In this document: positions 63,111 to 64,000 of the stretch, piece by piece
Position numbering within the stretch: position 1 is the first letter of the stretch
Layout of the letters: each line of letters starts with the position of its first letter
Source: Mytilus californianus
Taxonomy: Eukaryota; Mollusca; Bivalvia; Mytilida; Mytilidae
Assembly (NCBI RefSeq): GCF_021869535.1
Contig: NW_026262648.1
Location: 992,001-1,056,000 of the forward strand
Length of the DNA stretch: 64,000 nt
Direction of reading: 5' to 3'
Program-made: the position numbers and the translations under genes
Notes under the pieces: generated by a model
The model's input: only the letters and a program-made list of their open reading frames with translations
The model's database searches: none
What the model was told of the DNA's origin: nothing

Positions 63111-64000
63111 GTCTTGCCTTTCAATTTCCTCCTTGACACTCATATGAATAATTGTAAATCTATATACCCTACGTGAATAGATCTACAGCATTTTAAAAGT
63201 GACCTGCAGTCACCTATCATTTTGCCTGATATGATTGTTAATGGTTATTTTAAATATTTCAAATAAACAGCAATTTTCAACGTAATACAAAGAGGATGAT
63301 CAAAAGAAGAAACCGGAATACCTGAAACCTTAAATTAAAATCAAAGGACACAAAATGCATATTATAGAGACTGAATTTAGGATGTTTAGCAACAACTGAG
63401 TCACGTTGCATGTAATAACATCGTCGATTTTAATTTGAATTAATCTTGCTTGTAAATCACAGGCTATTCTATTTAATTTAATAATCAAGAAAGATTGCAC
63501 TTCAATGGCAAATGAATGCTCAATTACAATGTTTCCCTTTATGTATTTAGTTCTACCTTTTTGGTTGGGACTACATTAACTTGCGTATACAATATTCGTA
63601 GTGCTGACGTTTTGACGTTGGGGGACTGGCAGTAACCCTTCACATAAGCTTTTATCCTCGTGCAGTCTTGTCTATGACTTTAATGTCCGTCCGATGACGG
63701 AAACAATATGCGGACGCCTTTATTTTCGTTTTTCTCCCAAAATAACCCAAACGGAATAATCATAAGCGAGAATGACAAATGTGACTATGCATGGTACCTA
63801 TAGGACACAGAGGCATGGTGATTAATTTATTGTGGAAGGAAGAGAAGCGACACACAAAATAAGGTCTTCTCATTTAATAGTATAGATGTTGATTTTTAAG
63901 CTCATTACGTGACGTTAACTCCCGAGGGTATTATCAGCTCAATAGTCAGTACTTCGGAACTGACATGATTTATAACAAACTTTTCTAAATTTTGAAATTA
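63111..64000. other. No gene seen at right edge
   Basis: No ORF, known repeat or exon was recognised in the last 890 bp. Confidence 0.55.

Overview
The window looks like AT-rich nuclear DNA of a bivalve mollusc, most likely a mussel of the genus Mytilus. Evidence: intron-split genes of animal type (alpha-amylase, C-type lectin, rhodopsin-class receptor), metazoan retroelements (BEL/Pao, DIRS-type, LINE, a YIDD-type reverse transcriptase), and a very high density of interspersed repeats that I recognise from memory as typical of Mytilus. The genus is an inference and was not checked against any database. No bacterial-type operons, rRNA, tRNA or CRISPR arrays were seen.

Layout. 1-9.2 kb: non-coding, with repeat fragments and a pair of inverted, GGCGGCCAT-rich repeat clusters (2.3-2.7 and 5.97-6.4 kb). 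9.2-27.4 kb: a minus-strand alpha-amylase gene, reconstructed here as seven exons (27.41 kb down to 10.30 kb; a short last coding exon was not found). It is broken by a lost splice donor after exon 1, a nonsense codon and a 1-base deletion in exon 4, so it is called a pseudogene. Its introns hold an ~825-bp (GAT)n array, two RT fragments, a LINE copy whose 5' half is inverted (20.05-21.25 kb), and a 4.5-kb TA-flanked inverted-repeat element (22.35-26.88 kb). 28.0-28.6 kb: a decayed DIRS-type RNase H. 31.1-33.2 kb: a second amylase copy in the same orientation, collapsed to the end of exon 1, exon 2 and a rearranged exon 7. Its upstream flank matches that of the first copy and supplies the empty site for the 4.5-kb element.

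33.7-36.6 kb: a foldback element with ~0.6-kb inverted arms built from degenerate ~20-bp tandem units. 38.4-39.4 kb: a minus-strand seven-transmembrane receptor pseudogene. 40.2-43.0 kb: a deleted BEL/Pao retrotransposon with two LTRs, gag and protease remnants and no RT or integrase. 43.3-44.4 kb: hairpin-rich inverted-repeat element. 49.9-51.8 kb: a CAGACCTG/GACAGGTC array next to a second foldback element whose arms are arrays of GTTCC/GGAAC. 53.8-55.1 kb: RT fragment with 3' tails. 57.1-61.6 kb: a plus-strand four-exon C-type lectin gene, with a frame problem at a T20 tract before exon 3. 62.4-62.7 kb: a 298-bp palindromic element.

The host genes share no obvious pathway: amylase is a secreted digestive enzyme, the lectin a small secreted carbohydrate-recognition protein, the receptor a membrane sensor. 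The main interest is the decay of duplicated amylase genes and the variety of inverted-repeat mobile DNA. Several lesions are single-base changes, so assembly error remains possible for each until reads are checked.
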